Origin: Oceanobacillus limi
GTDB lineage: Bacteria > Bacillota > Bacilli > Bacillales > Amphibacillaceae
Direction: 5' to 3'
Assembly (NCBI RefSeq): GCF_900111445.1
Contig: NZ_FOHE01000003.1
Location: 63,729-127,728 of the forward strand
DNA length: 64,000 bases
Positions 10,438-19,851 of the stretch are shown here, in pieces. The number at the start of each line of letters is the position of its first letter. The first letter of the stretch is position 1. Below the pieces are notes generated by a model. It saw only the letters and a program-made list of their open reading frames with translations, had not been told where the DNA came from and did no database searches. The position numbers were made by a program, and so were the translations under genes.

Positions 10438-11538
10438 ATGAAGATCTGTTTTTTAGCAGCTGCTTCGTCAATCCATACAGTTCGTTGGGTGAATGCAATA
10501 GCAGCACGTAAACATGAGGTTCATTTAATTACAATGCACCGGATTGCGTTAGATCAAATCAATTCCAATGTAACGGTTCACAAGCTAACTTTTCCTGCTC
10601 CTGTAGGCTACTATGCGAACGCATTAGAAGTAAAGCTACTTCTTCGCTCGATTAAACCGGATCTATTGCACGCACATTATGCAAGTGGCTATGGAACGCT
10701 TTCTAGACTTGTTCATTACAGGCCGACTCTTCTTTCTGTATGGGGAAGCGATGTTTACTTATTTCCTTATCAGAGCAAGAGAAATGGAAAAATAATTCAA
10801 AAAAACTTAAAAGCTGCAAACCACATCACATCTACTAGTCATGCGATGAAGGAGCAAACGGAACGAATTATCTCTGTAACACGTGAAATCGATGTTATTC
10901 CATTTGGGATAGATTTAGAATTATTTAATTCGAAACAAAAGGGTGGTAATGACGAACAAATTGTTATTGGAACCATTAAAGGATTAAAACCCGTATATGG
11001 TATTGACATACTTATTGAATCAACGGCAAAATTAATACAGGAGCTAACTTCATCCAACCAAGCCAATATTGCTGAAAAAATTAGGTTAAAGATTGTAGGA
11101 GATGGTCCAGAATTAGTGAAACTACAACAATTAACAGAGAAGCTCAACATAGCCGATATTACTGAGTTTGTTGGGGCAGTTCCAAATGAACAAGTTCCAA
11201 ATTATTTAAATCAATTGGACATTTATTGTGCATTTAGTAGGAGTGAAAGCTTTGGGGTAGCAGTGTTAGAGGCCTCTGCTTGCAAAGTTCCAGTTGTCGT
11301 TAGTAATGTTGGTGGATTGCCTGAAGTGGTAAAGGATGGAGAAACAGGCTATGTTGTTAATACAGAAGACAGTAGCAATATTGTAGAAAAACTACGAATA
11401 CTCGTTTCTGATAAAGATAAAAGACATACATTTGGTCGTAACGGGAGGAGTTTCGTTCAGCATAACTTTGAATGGGAGAAAAATGTTATGGAAATGGAGA
11501 AGGTTTATTCTGACATAATAATTGATTATCCCATGTAG
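10438..11538 (+). CDS. Glycosyltransferase family 4 (GT-B fold)
   Basis: A 366-residue retaining GT-B glycosyltransferase. The N-terminal half has the acceptor-side fold ([31 protein letters not shown]). The C-terminal half has the nucleotide-sugar motif with [20 protein letters not shown] near residue 280, which contains the E-x7-E pair of GT4. The in-frame ATG at 10423 is possible, but 10438 has a GGGGAA ribosome site at 7 bp. It lies 32 bp after the dehydratase and most likely adds a sugar to the same polymer. Donor and acceptor cannot be read from the sequence. Confidence 0.85.
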   Translation: MKICFLAAASSIHTVRWVNAIAARKHEVHLITMHRIALDQINSNVTVHKLTFPAPVGYYANALEVKLLLRSIKPDLLHAHYASGYGTLSRLVHYRPTLLSVWGSDVYLFPYQSKRNGKIIQKNLKAANHITSTSHAMKEQTERIISVTREIDVIPFGIDLELFNSKQKGGNDEQIVIGTIKGLKPVYGIDILIESTAKLIQELTSSNQANIAEKIRLKIVGDGPELVKLQQLTEKLNIADITEFVGAVPNEQVPNYLNQLDIYCAFSRSESFGVAVLEASACKVPVVVSNVGGLPEVVKDGETGYVVNTEDSSNIVEKLRILVSDKDKRHTFGRNGRSFVQHNFEWEKNVMEMEKVYSDIIIDYPM

Positions 11539-11673
11539 ACCAGACTTCTTTCGAGTTGAAATGTATAATTAGTGATTTAGATTGACAATTATACAGCTTT
11601 TTCTTTTGAAATTGATGTATAATAGAAAATAATTTTTAAAAAAATAGAAGAAATATAAAAGGAATTGATTATA

Positions 11674-14600
11674 TTGCTTTCTTTTTTCAAAAGGAAAAAA
11701 AAGAGACCAAAACCTAAGTTAAAACATCAGCTGAAAATAGAACAAAGTAAGCAAGCTCTATCAATACAAGGTATGTTATCGAAGGAAGAGTATCTTGTCA
11801 GTGAATTATGGCTTTTTCCTAGAAAAAGTCTAGATGGATTTTTGATTGACAGTACACAACCTTCAAACAGCTTTGTTTTCCATGCACCTCTCGATAAATT
11901 AATGGAGAAATTTCGAAGCAATGAGGAACTTATCTATGATTGGTATTTTAAAGTTACGGTACCATACGATATGTTAAGTGAAGTAAAGAAGAAAGATAAG
12001 AATGTAAAGCTCATTGATCAAGGTGATGAATTAGTTGCTGAGTATTTTATGCGCTTAGGTAAGTTTCAGTATTCTGAAATAAATATACCTACTTTTTATC
12101 ATGAGCAAGAAGATACATTGATCAACTACGTTACGAAAAAAGGTAATTTGTCATTAGTATACAACGACGAACCGAATACACCTACAAAGCTCCAAATAGA
12201 TGGGTTTAAGAGACGGAAAGGCTTGTTGCAGCTTGAGGGGAAAATTTTTACACGAAATTCCAAGATATTATCCTCGGAATTAGTACTAAAGGGTAGAGAC
12301 ACGTTGGTTGAATTTACATCAACAAAAACCGAATTTACGCATCAAGGAGATATTGTTGAGAAGAAATATGGACTTAATAGATATCTCTATAAAGCGGAAA
12401 TAGACCTTGCTACTGCGAGTAATGGACGGGTTTTAGAAGAAGATGTATATGATCTTTATTTTAAGCTAGTTATGCATGATATGCGAGAGCCTAAATATGT
12501 AAGAATCGGAAGACCTACATTTAAGGCGAAGTTCTTTTTAAACGATCTATATGCGAAAGATAATAAGGAAGCTGCTGTAATTAGACCCTATTATACGTTT
12601 AAGAAACGTAATCTTTCCTTAGAGGTTTATACATTCCCTGTGGAAACATATAATTACCTTCGCAGGATTATGAGATGGGCATGGCTTATTCGATTACTTA
12701 ACAAAAATAAAAACGTATGGTTAGTTGGGGAAAGAGTATATAAAGCGCAAGATACGGGACTTGCCTTTTTCAAGTACCTTCGCACCCAACATCCAGATAA
12801 AAATGTCTACTACGTAATTGACAAAAACTCACCAGAGAAGAAAAATGTTGAGAAATATGGAAATGTGCTTGACTTTAAATCGAAACAACATATTTTGAAC
12901 ACAATTATTGCAAAAAAGATTATTTCTTCCCATCATCCAGATTATATTTATCCAATAAGAACTAATATCTTCAAATCAAAAATCAAAGCGGATAAGATCT
13001 TTCTTCAACACGGTGTAATGGGAACGAAAAATATGGTTGCGAACTATGGTAAGAACGCTCCTGATTTTGACGTAGATTTTTTTCTAGTAAGTTCTGAATT
13101 TGAAAAGGATATTATAATAAATGACTTTGACTATCATCCTGACAACGTTTTTGTAACGGGGCTATCTCGCTTTGATACACTTTTTGCAAACGATGTTCCT
13201 TTGAAGAAACAGGTTTTAATAATACCAACATGGCGGGATTGGATCGTTACGGATGAAGCATTTATAGAAAGTGAGTATTATGACAGGTATAAAGAATTAA
13301 TAAACAGCGAACGTTTCCATAAGTTGGCTACGGAGCACGGATTTGAAATATTATTTTGTTTACACCCTAATATGCAGAAGTTCTCCAGATACTTTGAGAA
13401 TGATTTCGTAAAAGTTATTTCTCAGGGGGAAGTAGATGTACAGCATCTGTTAAAAGAAAGTGCTTTGATGATTACCGACTATTCTAGTGTTGGGTTCGAT
13501 TTTAGTTTTCTGTATAAACCAGTAATTTACTATCAATTTGATAGAGAACGATTTATTGGAAAAAGGCCATCACATCTAGATTTAGATCAAGACCTGCCTG
13601 GAGAAATTGGCTTTGAACAGGAAGAAATTTTGGATCTTGTACAAAAATATGCAACGAATGAATTTGCTATGAAAGAAGAGTATAGAAAACGTGCGGACAA
13701 ATTTATAGCGCATCGAGATCGAAATTCTTCCGAAAGAATCTTTCAAGTTGTCGTTAATAATGAGGAGAAACATCCTATTATCGCAAACCCAAAGTATCCA
13801 ATGCTCAAAGCAGGCTTTTATAGAAAGTTTCGAAAAAGCAAATTGTATTATCCAACTATCAAAGCTTTCTATAATATCGGTAGAAGAGTCATTCCGGTTG
13901 ATCCAAAGTTAATTCTGTTTGAAAGTGGTTTAGGAAAACAATATAGTGACAGTCCTAGGATGATCTATGAAGAAATCCTTCATCGTAACATGGATTATAA
14001 GAAAGTATGGGTTTATAATAAAAAGCATCGTTTTTCTGATCCAAATACAAAACGGATAAAGCGACTGACACCAGCATACTTCTATTACTTATTACGATCT
14101 AAGTATTGGGTAAATAATCAAAACTTCCCGACTTATATTAAGAAGCGGCCACAAACAACCTATTTACAGACCTGGCATGGTACACCCTTGAAAAAGATGT
14201 TATTTGATCTTACCGAGGTTCATGGTAGAAGTGATGATTATGTCAACAGAGTTAGTAATGCGGTGAAAAATTGGGATTATCTCATCTCACCTAGTCGTTA
14301 CGCAACAAATGCGTTTAAGAGTGCATTCCAATATAATGGGAAGGTATTGGAAATAGGATATCCAAGAAATGACATTTTTTATAACGAGGAACGATTTGAG
14401 GTTATTGACTCTGTAAAAACACAACTAGGGATTCCAAAGGAAAAAAAGGTTATTCTTTATGCTCCAACCTTTAGGGATTATCAAACATCCAAGAAAAATA
14501 AATTTAAATTGGATCTTCAATTAGATTTGGAAAAGCTACAGGCCGAACTTGGCGAGGAATACGTATTAGTATTGCGTATGCATTCGTTAATTAGTAACAA

Positions 14601-14997
14601 AATCAGCATAGACGAAGAGCTTGAGTGTTTTGTTATTAATGCTTCAAACTATGGAGATATTCAAGAGCTATACTTGGTAACGGATATATTAATCACTGAT
14701 TACTCATCGGTGATGTTCGACTTTGCTAATACTAAGAATCCAATGTTATTTTACACGTATGATTTTGAACTATACCGGGACAATATTAGAGGCTTCTACA
14801 TGGACTTTGAAGAGGAGGCACCTGGCCCGCTAGTTTTCGATACCGATGAAATCATTGAAAAAGTGAAAACAATCAACCAAGTAGAAGTTGATTATGAACA
14901 GAAGTATCGTGCCTTCAGGGAAAAGTATTGTTCATTAGAAGATGGCTTTGCTAGCAAACGTGTTGTAGATGCGGTATTTACAGAGTCTAAAAAGTAG
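11674..14997 (+). CDS. Tandem CDP-glycerol glycerophosphotransferase (TagF/TagB-like)
   Basis: A very long teichoic-acid-type polymerase, ~1107 residues from the TTG at 11674 (a TTG at 11665 is also in frame, but its AAAGGA site is too close). Residues 1-320 hold repeated beta-rich segments that I do not recognise. Two CDP-glycerol glycerophosphotransferase domains follow. The first runs ~340-700 (FLQHGVMGTKNM near 445, MITDYSSVGFDF near 600). The second runs ~715-1107 (LQTWHGTPLKKM near 833, LITDYSSVMFDF near 1007). Both keep the HG and DYSS motifs used for catalysis and CDP-glycerol binding. The family builds poly(glycerol-phosphate) chains on lipid carriers. A terminator follows at 15005. 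Confidence 0.88.
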   Translation: MLSFFKRKKKRPKPKLKHQLKIEQSKQALSIQGMLSKEEYLVSELWLFPRKSLDGFLIDSTQPSNSFVFHAPLDKLMEKFRSNEELIYDWYFKVTVPYDMLSEVKKKDKNVKLIDQGDELVAEYFMRLGKFQYSEINIPTFYHEQEDTLINYVTKKGNLSLVYNDEPNTPTKLQIDGFKRRKGLLQLEGKIFTRNSKILSSELVLKGRDTLVEFTSTKTEFTHQGDIVEKKYGLNRYLYKAEIDLATASNGRVLEEDVYDLYFKLVMHDMREPKYVRIGRPTFKAKFFLNDLYAKDNKEAAVIRPYYTFKKRNLSLEVYTFPVETYNYLRRIMRWAWLIRLLNKNKNVWLVGERVYKAQDTGLAFFKYLRTQHPDKNVYYVIDKNSPEKKNVEKYGNVLDFKSKQHILNTIIAKKIISSHHPDYIYPIRTNIFKSKIKADKIFLQHGVMGTKNMVANYGKNAPDFDVDFFLVSSEFEKDIIINDFDYHPDNVFVTGLSRFDTLFANDVPLKKQVLIIPTWRDWIVTDEAFIESEYYDRYKELINSERFHKLATEHGFEILFCLHPNMQKFSRYFENDFVKVISQGEVDVQHLLKESALMITDYSSVGFDFSFLYKPVIYYQFDRERFIGKRPSHLDLDQDLPGEIGFEQEEILDLVQKYATNEFAMKEEYRKRADKFIAHRDRNSSERIFQVVVNNEEKHPIIANPKYPMLKAGFYRKFRKSKLYYPTIKAFYNIGRRVIPVDPKLILFESGLGKQYSDSPRMIYEEILHRNMDYKKVWVYNKKHRFSDPNTKRIKRLTPAYFYYLLRSKYWVNNQNFPTYIKKRPQTTYLQTWHGTPLKKMLFDLTEVHGRSDDYVNRVSNAVKNWDYLISPSRYATNAFKSAFQYNGKVLEIGYPRNDIFYNEERFEVIDSVKTQLGIPKEKKVILYAPTFRDYQTSKKNKFKLDLQLDLEKLQAELGEEYVLVLRMHSLISNKISIDEELECFVINASNYGDIQELYLVTDILITDYSSVMFDFANTKNPMLFYTYDFELYRDNIRGFYMDFEEEAPGPLVFDTDEIIEKVKTINQVEVDYEQKYRAFREKYCSLEDGFASKRVVDAVFTESKK

Positions 14998-15004
14998 TCT
15001 TTCT

Positions 15005-15037
15005 AAAAACCCCTATCTATTTATAGATGGGGTTTTT
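15005..15037. terminator. Rho-independent terminator after the tandem glycerophosphotransferase
   Basis: A hairpin with AACCCC/GGGGTT and ATCTAT/ATAGAT stem parts, a tiny loop and a T5 run, eight bases after the stop codon. Confidence 0.85.
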
Positions 15038-15183
15038 CAAAGTAGAGAAAGAAATACATTGGCTATTTTTCTTTACAGCAGGTATAATGGAGTCAATTGA
15101 ATTTTTAACATATCAATCTATTAAATTATTTTTATAGAAAAGTACCCTATTATACGTACGTATTTCTTTAAGAGGGAGGGAAC

Positions 15184-16239
15184 ATGTTGATTAGGATAAT
15201 TATTCTAGCCTTCTTAACATTAATTTTATCACTGATTATAACTCCAATAATTATTAAATATGTAAAAAAGTTTAACTTAACGGATAAACCCGATTATCGT
15301 AAGGTACACAGTGATCCAATCCCAACACTTGGGGGATTAGCAATATTTTTAAGCTTTTTGTTTGGTTTACTGATTCTTCAACCTACTGATGAAAGTCATT
15401 TAGCCATTATCTGTGGCGCATTTATCATAATTGCTCTCGGAGTAGTAGATGATTTAATTAATCTCTCAGCAAAGTGGAAATTTGCTGTGCAAATTCTTAT
15501 AGCCTCCTTGGTTGTTTTTTGGGGGGGATTACATGTAGAGTTTATTAACCTTCCATTTGGAGGGCAGGTGCAATTCGGATTTTTTAGTTCCATTATTACT
15601 ATTTTGTGGATCGTTGGTATCACGAATGCAATTAATTTAATTGATGGTTTAGACGGATTAGCAGCTGGAGTATCCTCCATTGCATTACTTACGATTGCTG
15701 GAATGGCTTTAATCATGGGAGATGTATATGTTGTATCCATTGCTTTGATTTTATTTTTTAGCACAATGGGATTTTTACGATACAATTTTTATCCTGCAAA
15801 AATATTTATGGGTGATACAGGAGCAATGTTTTTAGGATACATGATATCCGTACTAGCATTACTTGGATTCAAAAATATTACAGTTATATCGTTTGTTATT
15901 CCAATTTTTATCTTAGGTGTACCAATTTCTGATACATTAATCGCTATGGTACGCAGATTTATTAATAAACAGCCAATTTCAAGTCCAGATTCTTCTCATT
16001 TGCATCATCGATTAATGAAATACGGGTTTACACATAAACAGACTGTTCTTTTTATCTATGGGTTAAGCACGATGTTTAGTGTATCAGCAATTCTATTTTC
16101 GATGACAACCATATGGGGGTCAATATTGATCGTTGGATTTGTTTTATTAGCTATTCAAGTTCTAATAGAGGATTTGGAACTAATTAATAGTAATTATAAA
16201 CCGTTAACTAACTTAGTGAAATCATTACGGCAAAAGTAA
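15184..16239 (+). CDS. tagO: Undecaprenyl-phosphate GlcNAc-1-phosphate transferase (TagO/WecA-like)
   Basis: A 351-residue polytopic enzyme of the MraY/WecA/TagO family that starts wall-polymer synthesis by moving GlcNAc-1-P onto undecaprenyl phosphate. About 10-11 membrane segments are visible. Family motifs are TDKPDYRKVHSDPIPTLGG near residue 30, the catalytic DDLINLSAKWKF near 90, NAINLIDGLDGLAAG near 145, GDTGAMFLGY near 213 and the terminal HLHHRLMKYGFTHKQTV (HxHHR) near 275. It has an AGAGGGAGGG ribosome site and its own transcription unit, between terminators at 15005 and 16292. It can supply both the secondary wall polymer and teichoic acid. Confidence 0.92.
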   Translation: MLIRIIILAFLTLILSLIITPIIIKYVKKFNLTDKPDYRKVHSDPIPTLGGLAIFLSFLFGLLILQPTDESHLAIICGAFIIIALGVVDDLINLSAKWKFAVQILIASLVVFWGGLHVEFINLPFGGQVQFGFFSSIITILWIVGITNAINLIDGLDGLAAGVSSIALLTIAGMALIMGDVYVVSIALILFFSTMGFLRYNFYPAKIFMGDTGAMFLGYMISVLALLGFKNITVISFVIPIFILGVPISDTLIAMVRRFINKQPISSPDSSHLHHRLMKYGFTHKQTVLFIYGLSTMFSVSAILFSMTTIWGSILIVGFVLLAIQVLIEDLELINSNYKPLTNLVKSLRQK

Positions 16240-16291
16240 TGATCAAGTGAATTTTGATACTTTAATATGGTTTACATTAGAATAAACTAAC

Positions 16292-16333
16292 AAAAACACC
16301 CTATCCATTGTCTATTTGGATAGGGTGTTTTTT
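16292..16333. terminator. Bidirectional terminator between tagO and the first LCP gene
   Basis: ACACCCTATCCA pairs with TGGATAGGGTGT across a 9-base loop, with A- and T-runs on either side. It lies between convergent stop codons. Confidence 0.9.
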
Positions 16334-16335
16334 GC

Positions 16336-17394
16336 TTAGTATGAATCTGTCGTATCAAATGTATTACTAGGTGAGACAGGTTTATTCGTTAAAGAACTAG
16401 AATCTAACTCAAGATGCTGTTTGAAAATTTCCTTTGTTTCATTTAAGGCAGTCTCATCAAGCTTCCAGTAGTACTTTTTCTTAGGTTCATAAACCCAATT
16501 ATCCTCACCGTCAAGCGAGTGTGTATCAAAGTCTAAGTCTTTCCCACTAGTACCATAAGAAATTAAACTTTTCATCTCATCAAATTCCATATTTGTAGTC
16601 ATGTTACTACCAACTGCTTCGATAATATCATCATATTTTAAAACAGAGTTTAATGATATGGATTTCTTAATAATTGCTTTAATAATATCTTGCTGTCTTT
16701 TACCACGTTCAATATCGTTATCTAGTTTTCTAGTACGAGCTAATGCTAATGCTTCTTCTCCATTTAGGTCTTGTTCACCTGGAAGTAAATGGATTGCCCT
16801 CGGACGGTCCATCGAATCCTGTTCATAAAATTCATAAGGAACATCCACAGTAATTCCATCTATTGCATCTACTACATCGATAAATGCTTCGAAGTTAACT
16901 TTAAACCAATAATCTATTGGAATATCTAATAGATTTTCTACCGTATCAATGGTAGCATCCGTGCCGCCAAATGCATGGGCATGGTTTATTCTATCTTCAT
17001 AGCCTACCTCAGGAATATAAACTTTTGAATCACGAGGGATGCTTAACAGTTTGACACTTTTATCCTCTTTATTTAAGGTTGCTACCAAAAGTGTATCTGT
17101 ACGTGAACTATCTGAATTCGCACGGATATCACTTGCATCAACACCCATGATTAGGATGGAGATGTTGTTCTCTTTTGGATTAACGGGTGCTTCGCGTAAT
17201 TTGGATTTTTCTTTTCCATCATCTTGATGTGACTCAGAAAAAACGGATTCAGCTTTTGTATATAGATGAACCGCATATCCAAAAACTGATAATAGTAAAA
17301 TCAGTGGAATTAAAATAAAATATATTCTTTTTCTTAATTTACGTTTTCTTTTTCGTTTCATCGACCTAGTATCTGGTGATGTTTTTTTAGACAT
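16336..17394 (-). CDS. LytR-CpsA-Psr (LCP) polymer ligase 1
   Basis: A 352-residue LCP-family membrane enzyme that transfers lipid-linked wall polymers onto peptidoglycan. It has a very basic cytoplasmic N-terminus (RKRKRKLRKR), one membrane helix at ~24-45 and an extracellular LCP domain at ~80-270. Motifs seen are SRTDTLLVATL, LLSIPRDSKVYIP, the INHAHAFGG block and ALARTRKLDNDIERGKRQQ with the conserved arginines. The gene is paralogous to the one at 18579-19631. Surrounded by tagO, tagA and polymer genes, it probably attaches the secondary wall polysaccharide or teichoic acid made here. Confidence 0.92.
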   Translation of the reverse strand: MSKKTSPDTRSMKRKRKRKLRKRIYFILIPLILLLSVFGYAVHLYTKAESVFSESHQDDGKEKSKLREAPVNPKENNISILIMGVDASDIRANSDSSRTDTLLVATLNKEDKSVKLLSIPRDSKVYIPEVGYEDRINHAHAFGGTDATIDTVENLLDIPIDYWFKVNFEAFIDVVDAIDGITVDVPYEFYEQDSMDRPRAIHLLPGEQDLNGEEALALARTRKLDNDIERGKRQQDIIKAIIKKSISLNSVLKYDDIIEAVGSNMTTNMEFDEMKSLISYGTSGKDLDFDTHSLDGEDNWVYEPKKKYYWKLDETALNETKEIFKQHLELDSSSLTNKPVSPSNTFDTTDSY

Positions 17395-17743
17395 ATCAAT
17401 TCTCCCTTTAAAAGTGAATTGTAGTATTCACAATTAATATATGAAAATATTATTGAGATGGATAAATATATATGATGATACAATATTTCAAGCTAATATT
17501 CGCCCTTTTTCGAGCAAACTAATCTTTATTTTACTATGAATAGCTCCATTAGTAAATATAAAGTTTAACAATAACTGAACATGGTGAGAATATTGTTGTG
17601 GCAATGGTAATTCTTGTTGTATGGTACACTATAAATATGACGAAATAATCATATGTAATGTTTCATTTTTTTATAACTTGCATGTAACGGCCATTGCGGA
17701 TATTAGTACGATATTGTCGAATAGCAAAGAAAGGTAGAATCTT
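17395..17743. other. Divergent intergenic region (LCP1 / tagA)
   Basis: This 349-bp AT-rich gap separates two divergent genes and should hold promoters for both. I found no perfectly spaced -35/-10 pair, no hairpin and no reading frame with a ribosome site. Confidence 0.5.
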
Positions 17744-18475
17744 ATGAATCTAAATAATTATGTTTCCATAATGGATATTGAATTTATAAATACTACAAAA
17801 AATAATTTCTTGGATCAGGAAATTTATCCCCGATTAAATCAACAAGAAAAATGTTTTATCGTAACAGCTAATCCAGAAATCTTAATGAAAGCTAGAGAGG
17901 ATGCAGTATACAAGCAAACGATACAGTCTGCTGATTTTGTGATTCCAGATGGTATAGGCGTCATAATGGCTTCAAAGTATATGAACACTCCCTTGCAGGA
18001 AAGAATACCAGGAACAGAGGTCATGATGGATTTGTTAGCGTATGCAAATGAACACCGATTAAGTTGCTATTTTCTTGGTGCGAAGGATTTTGTTAATGAG
18101 AAAGTTGTTTTGGAAGTTGAGAAGCAATTTCCTAATATTGAAATTGCTGGGAATCAACATGGATATACGGATGTAGATGACCCAACCTTTGTTGAAAAAG
18201 TAGTAAAATCTAATCCAGATCTTATATTTGTTGCTTTAGGCCTTCCTCGTCAGGAACAGTGGGTCGAAAAGCATATCGATCAGTTTAATAAAGGTATATT
18301 TATGGGAGTCGGGGGCAGCTTTGATGTATTAGCTGGTGAAGTAAAGCGTGCACCTAAAGCATGGATTAAGTTAAACCTAGAATGGCTTTATCGACTAGTA
18401 AAACAACCCTTACGTTTGAAGAGAGTTTTTAAAATATTCGAGTTTATGGCTAGAGTGATTCTTAAAAGAATCTAA
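17744..18475 (+). CDS. tagA: WecG/TagA-type N-acetylmannosaminyltransferase
   Basis: A 243-residue GT26 enzyme, which adds ManNAc to undecaprenyl-PP-GlcNAc in the second committed step of wall teichoic acid and related linkage units. Family motifs present are TANPEILMKAREDAVY near residue 43, the catalytic-Asp loop IPDGIGVIMA near 67, ERIPGTEVMMDL near 88 and GLPRQEQWVEKH near 165. The length is normal. The start has an AAAGGTAG ribosome site. It complements the TagO-like enzyme 1.5 kb upstream and is flanked by the two LCP ligase genes in opposite orientation. Confidence 0.92.
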   Translation: MNLNNYVSIMDIEFINTTKNNFLDQEIYPRLNQQEKCFIVTANPEILMKAREDAVYKQTIQSADFVIPDGIGVIMASKYMNTPLQERIPGTEVMMDLLAYANEHRLSCYFLGAKDFVNEKVVLEVEKQFPNIEIAGNQHGYTDVDDPTFVEKVVKSNPDLIFVALGLPRQEQWVEKHIDQFNKGIFMGVGGSFDVLAGEVKRAPKAWIKLNLEWLYRLVKQPLRLKRVFKIFEFMARVILKRI

Positions 18476-18578
18476 TCATCATTTAATGGATAAGAGTAGA
18501 GTTTATAAAGTGATTAAAATAATAGGAGTGCCCTAGGATGGTAGATGTAATATACATCTACATCCATATGGGAATCAA

Positions 18579-19631
18579 TTAGTAAATTATCTCCTCATCA
18601 TGGTCATTTGCTAAATCGGAGCTTTCTCTAATATATATTGGTAAATCCAAATGATTTCTTAACTCTCTTTCTATTTTTGCTTGACTTTCTTCATTTACTT
18701 GAAAATACCATAGACCATCATTCATACGCCCACCTTTTCCATCAAGGTTAATTGTCTCAATAGAGAAATTTTTGTTCGTTCCATAAGTTAAAAAGCTTTT
18801 CAGGTCGTCAAATTTTAAGTTTGTTTTAAGGTTTCCTCCAACTGATTCAAGAACATCTCCTAATTTAAATGCAGATGATGGGGAGGCAGCTTTTTCGGCA
18901 ATCCTTTTAACTATTTCCTGTTGCCTCTTTCCACGTTCAATATCATTGTCATATTTTCTAGATCTAGCTAATGCGAGTGTTTCTTCACCTGTAAGTAACT
19001 GGTATCCAGGAGATAAATGTATAGCATCTTTATTATCATTTGAATCCATTTCATTGAATTCGAATGGGACGTCATAATAAATGCCATTTAACGAATCAAC
19101 TACCTCAATGAATGCGTCAAAGTTCACACTTACATAGTAGTCAATAGGTACATTAAGAAATTCCTCAACGGTTTCTATTGTAGCTTTTGCTCCACCTAAA
19201 AAATGTGCATGATTGATCTTTGTTGAATAACCAGCTTCTGGTACATATACGTAAGTATCTCTAGGAATGCTGAGCAATTTAGCAGTATTTTGCTTCTTGT
19301 TAAACGTAGCTAATAATAACGCATCGGAGCGACTAGCTTCTCCGTAAGATCTTGCTTGACCGGTATCAAGACCAATAAATAAAACGGAAACATTATGGTC
19401 AATTGGATCAACTGGTTTATCACGTAGCTCTGATTTCTCTTCTTCTCGTCCAACCTCCTCATGCGATTCTGTAATAATCTCCTCTGTTTTATTATAAAGA
19501 TGAGTAAGGTAGCCAATTGTAATTGAAAGTAATAATACAATGAAGGTTCCTATTGATAGGAGTAATTTCTTTTTTCTAGATATGATATTATGTTTCTTTA
19601 GTTCGTTATTACGCACGGATTTCTTGAACAT
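18579..19631 (-). CDS. LytR-CpsA-Psr (LCP) polymer ligase 2
   Basis: A 350-residue LCP-family protein with a basic N-terminus, one membrane helix at ~25-45 and an extracellular LCP domain. It keeps SRSDALLLATF, LLSIPRDTYVYVPEAG, INHAHFLGG and ALARSRKYDNDIERGKRQQ, the residues that contact the pyrophosphate of lipid-linked polymers. It is clearly a duplicate of the LCP at 16336-17394, with the same motif spacing and a similar C-terminal layout. Two LCPs around one tagA suggest that they share, or divide, ligation of more than one polymer. Its 5' region reads toward the fusion gene downstream. Confidence 0.92.
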   Translation of the reverse strand: MFKKSVRNNELKKHNIISRKKKLLLSIGTFIVLLLSITIGYLTHLYNKTEEIITESHEEVGREEEKSELRDKPVDPIDHNVSVLFIGLDTGQARSYGEASRSDALLLATFNKKQNTAKLLSIPRDTYVYVPEAGYSTKINHAHFLGGAKATIETVEEFLNVPIDYYVSVNFDAFIEVVDSLNGIYYDVPFEFNEMDSNDNKDAIHLSPGYQLLTGEETLALARSRKYDNDIERGKRQQEIVKRIAEKAASPSSAFKLGDVLESVGGNLKTNLKFDDLKSFLTYGTNKNFSIETINLDGKGGRMNDGLWYFQVNEESQAKIERELRNHLDLPIYIRESSDLANDHDEEIIY

Positions 19632-19826
19632 TGAGACAAGCTCCTTAATCTTTTCTTCCTTATCTATTTTATCGAAAATTTATTCAATTTTGTAGAATAA
19701 TGTTTCTCTCGTGGAGACGATAGATTTTGTGCTTTCTGTGCGTAGTACGTATTTTATGGAAATATTTCCTTAGCTATTTCCTTTTTGAACAAGATTTTTT
19801 CTGATTTGACCTAGAAATAATTAATT

Positions 19827-19848
19827 AGGAGGGGGAAGGATCCCTCCT
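19827..19848 (-). terminator. Hairpin after the fusion glycerophosphotransferase gene
   Basis: AGGAGGG and CCCTCCT arms lie just past the stop codon of the minus-strand gene. The T-run is weak, so this may stabilise the 3' end rather than terminate strongly. Confidence 0.5.
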
Positions 19849-19851
19849 GAA

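Noticed and set aside
11582-11623. TTGACA and TATAAT upstream of the tandem glycerophosphotransferase
   Set aside because: The boxes are 30 bp apart, so they cannot form one sigma-A promoter.
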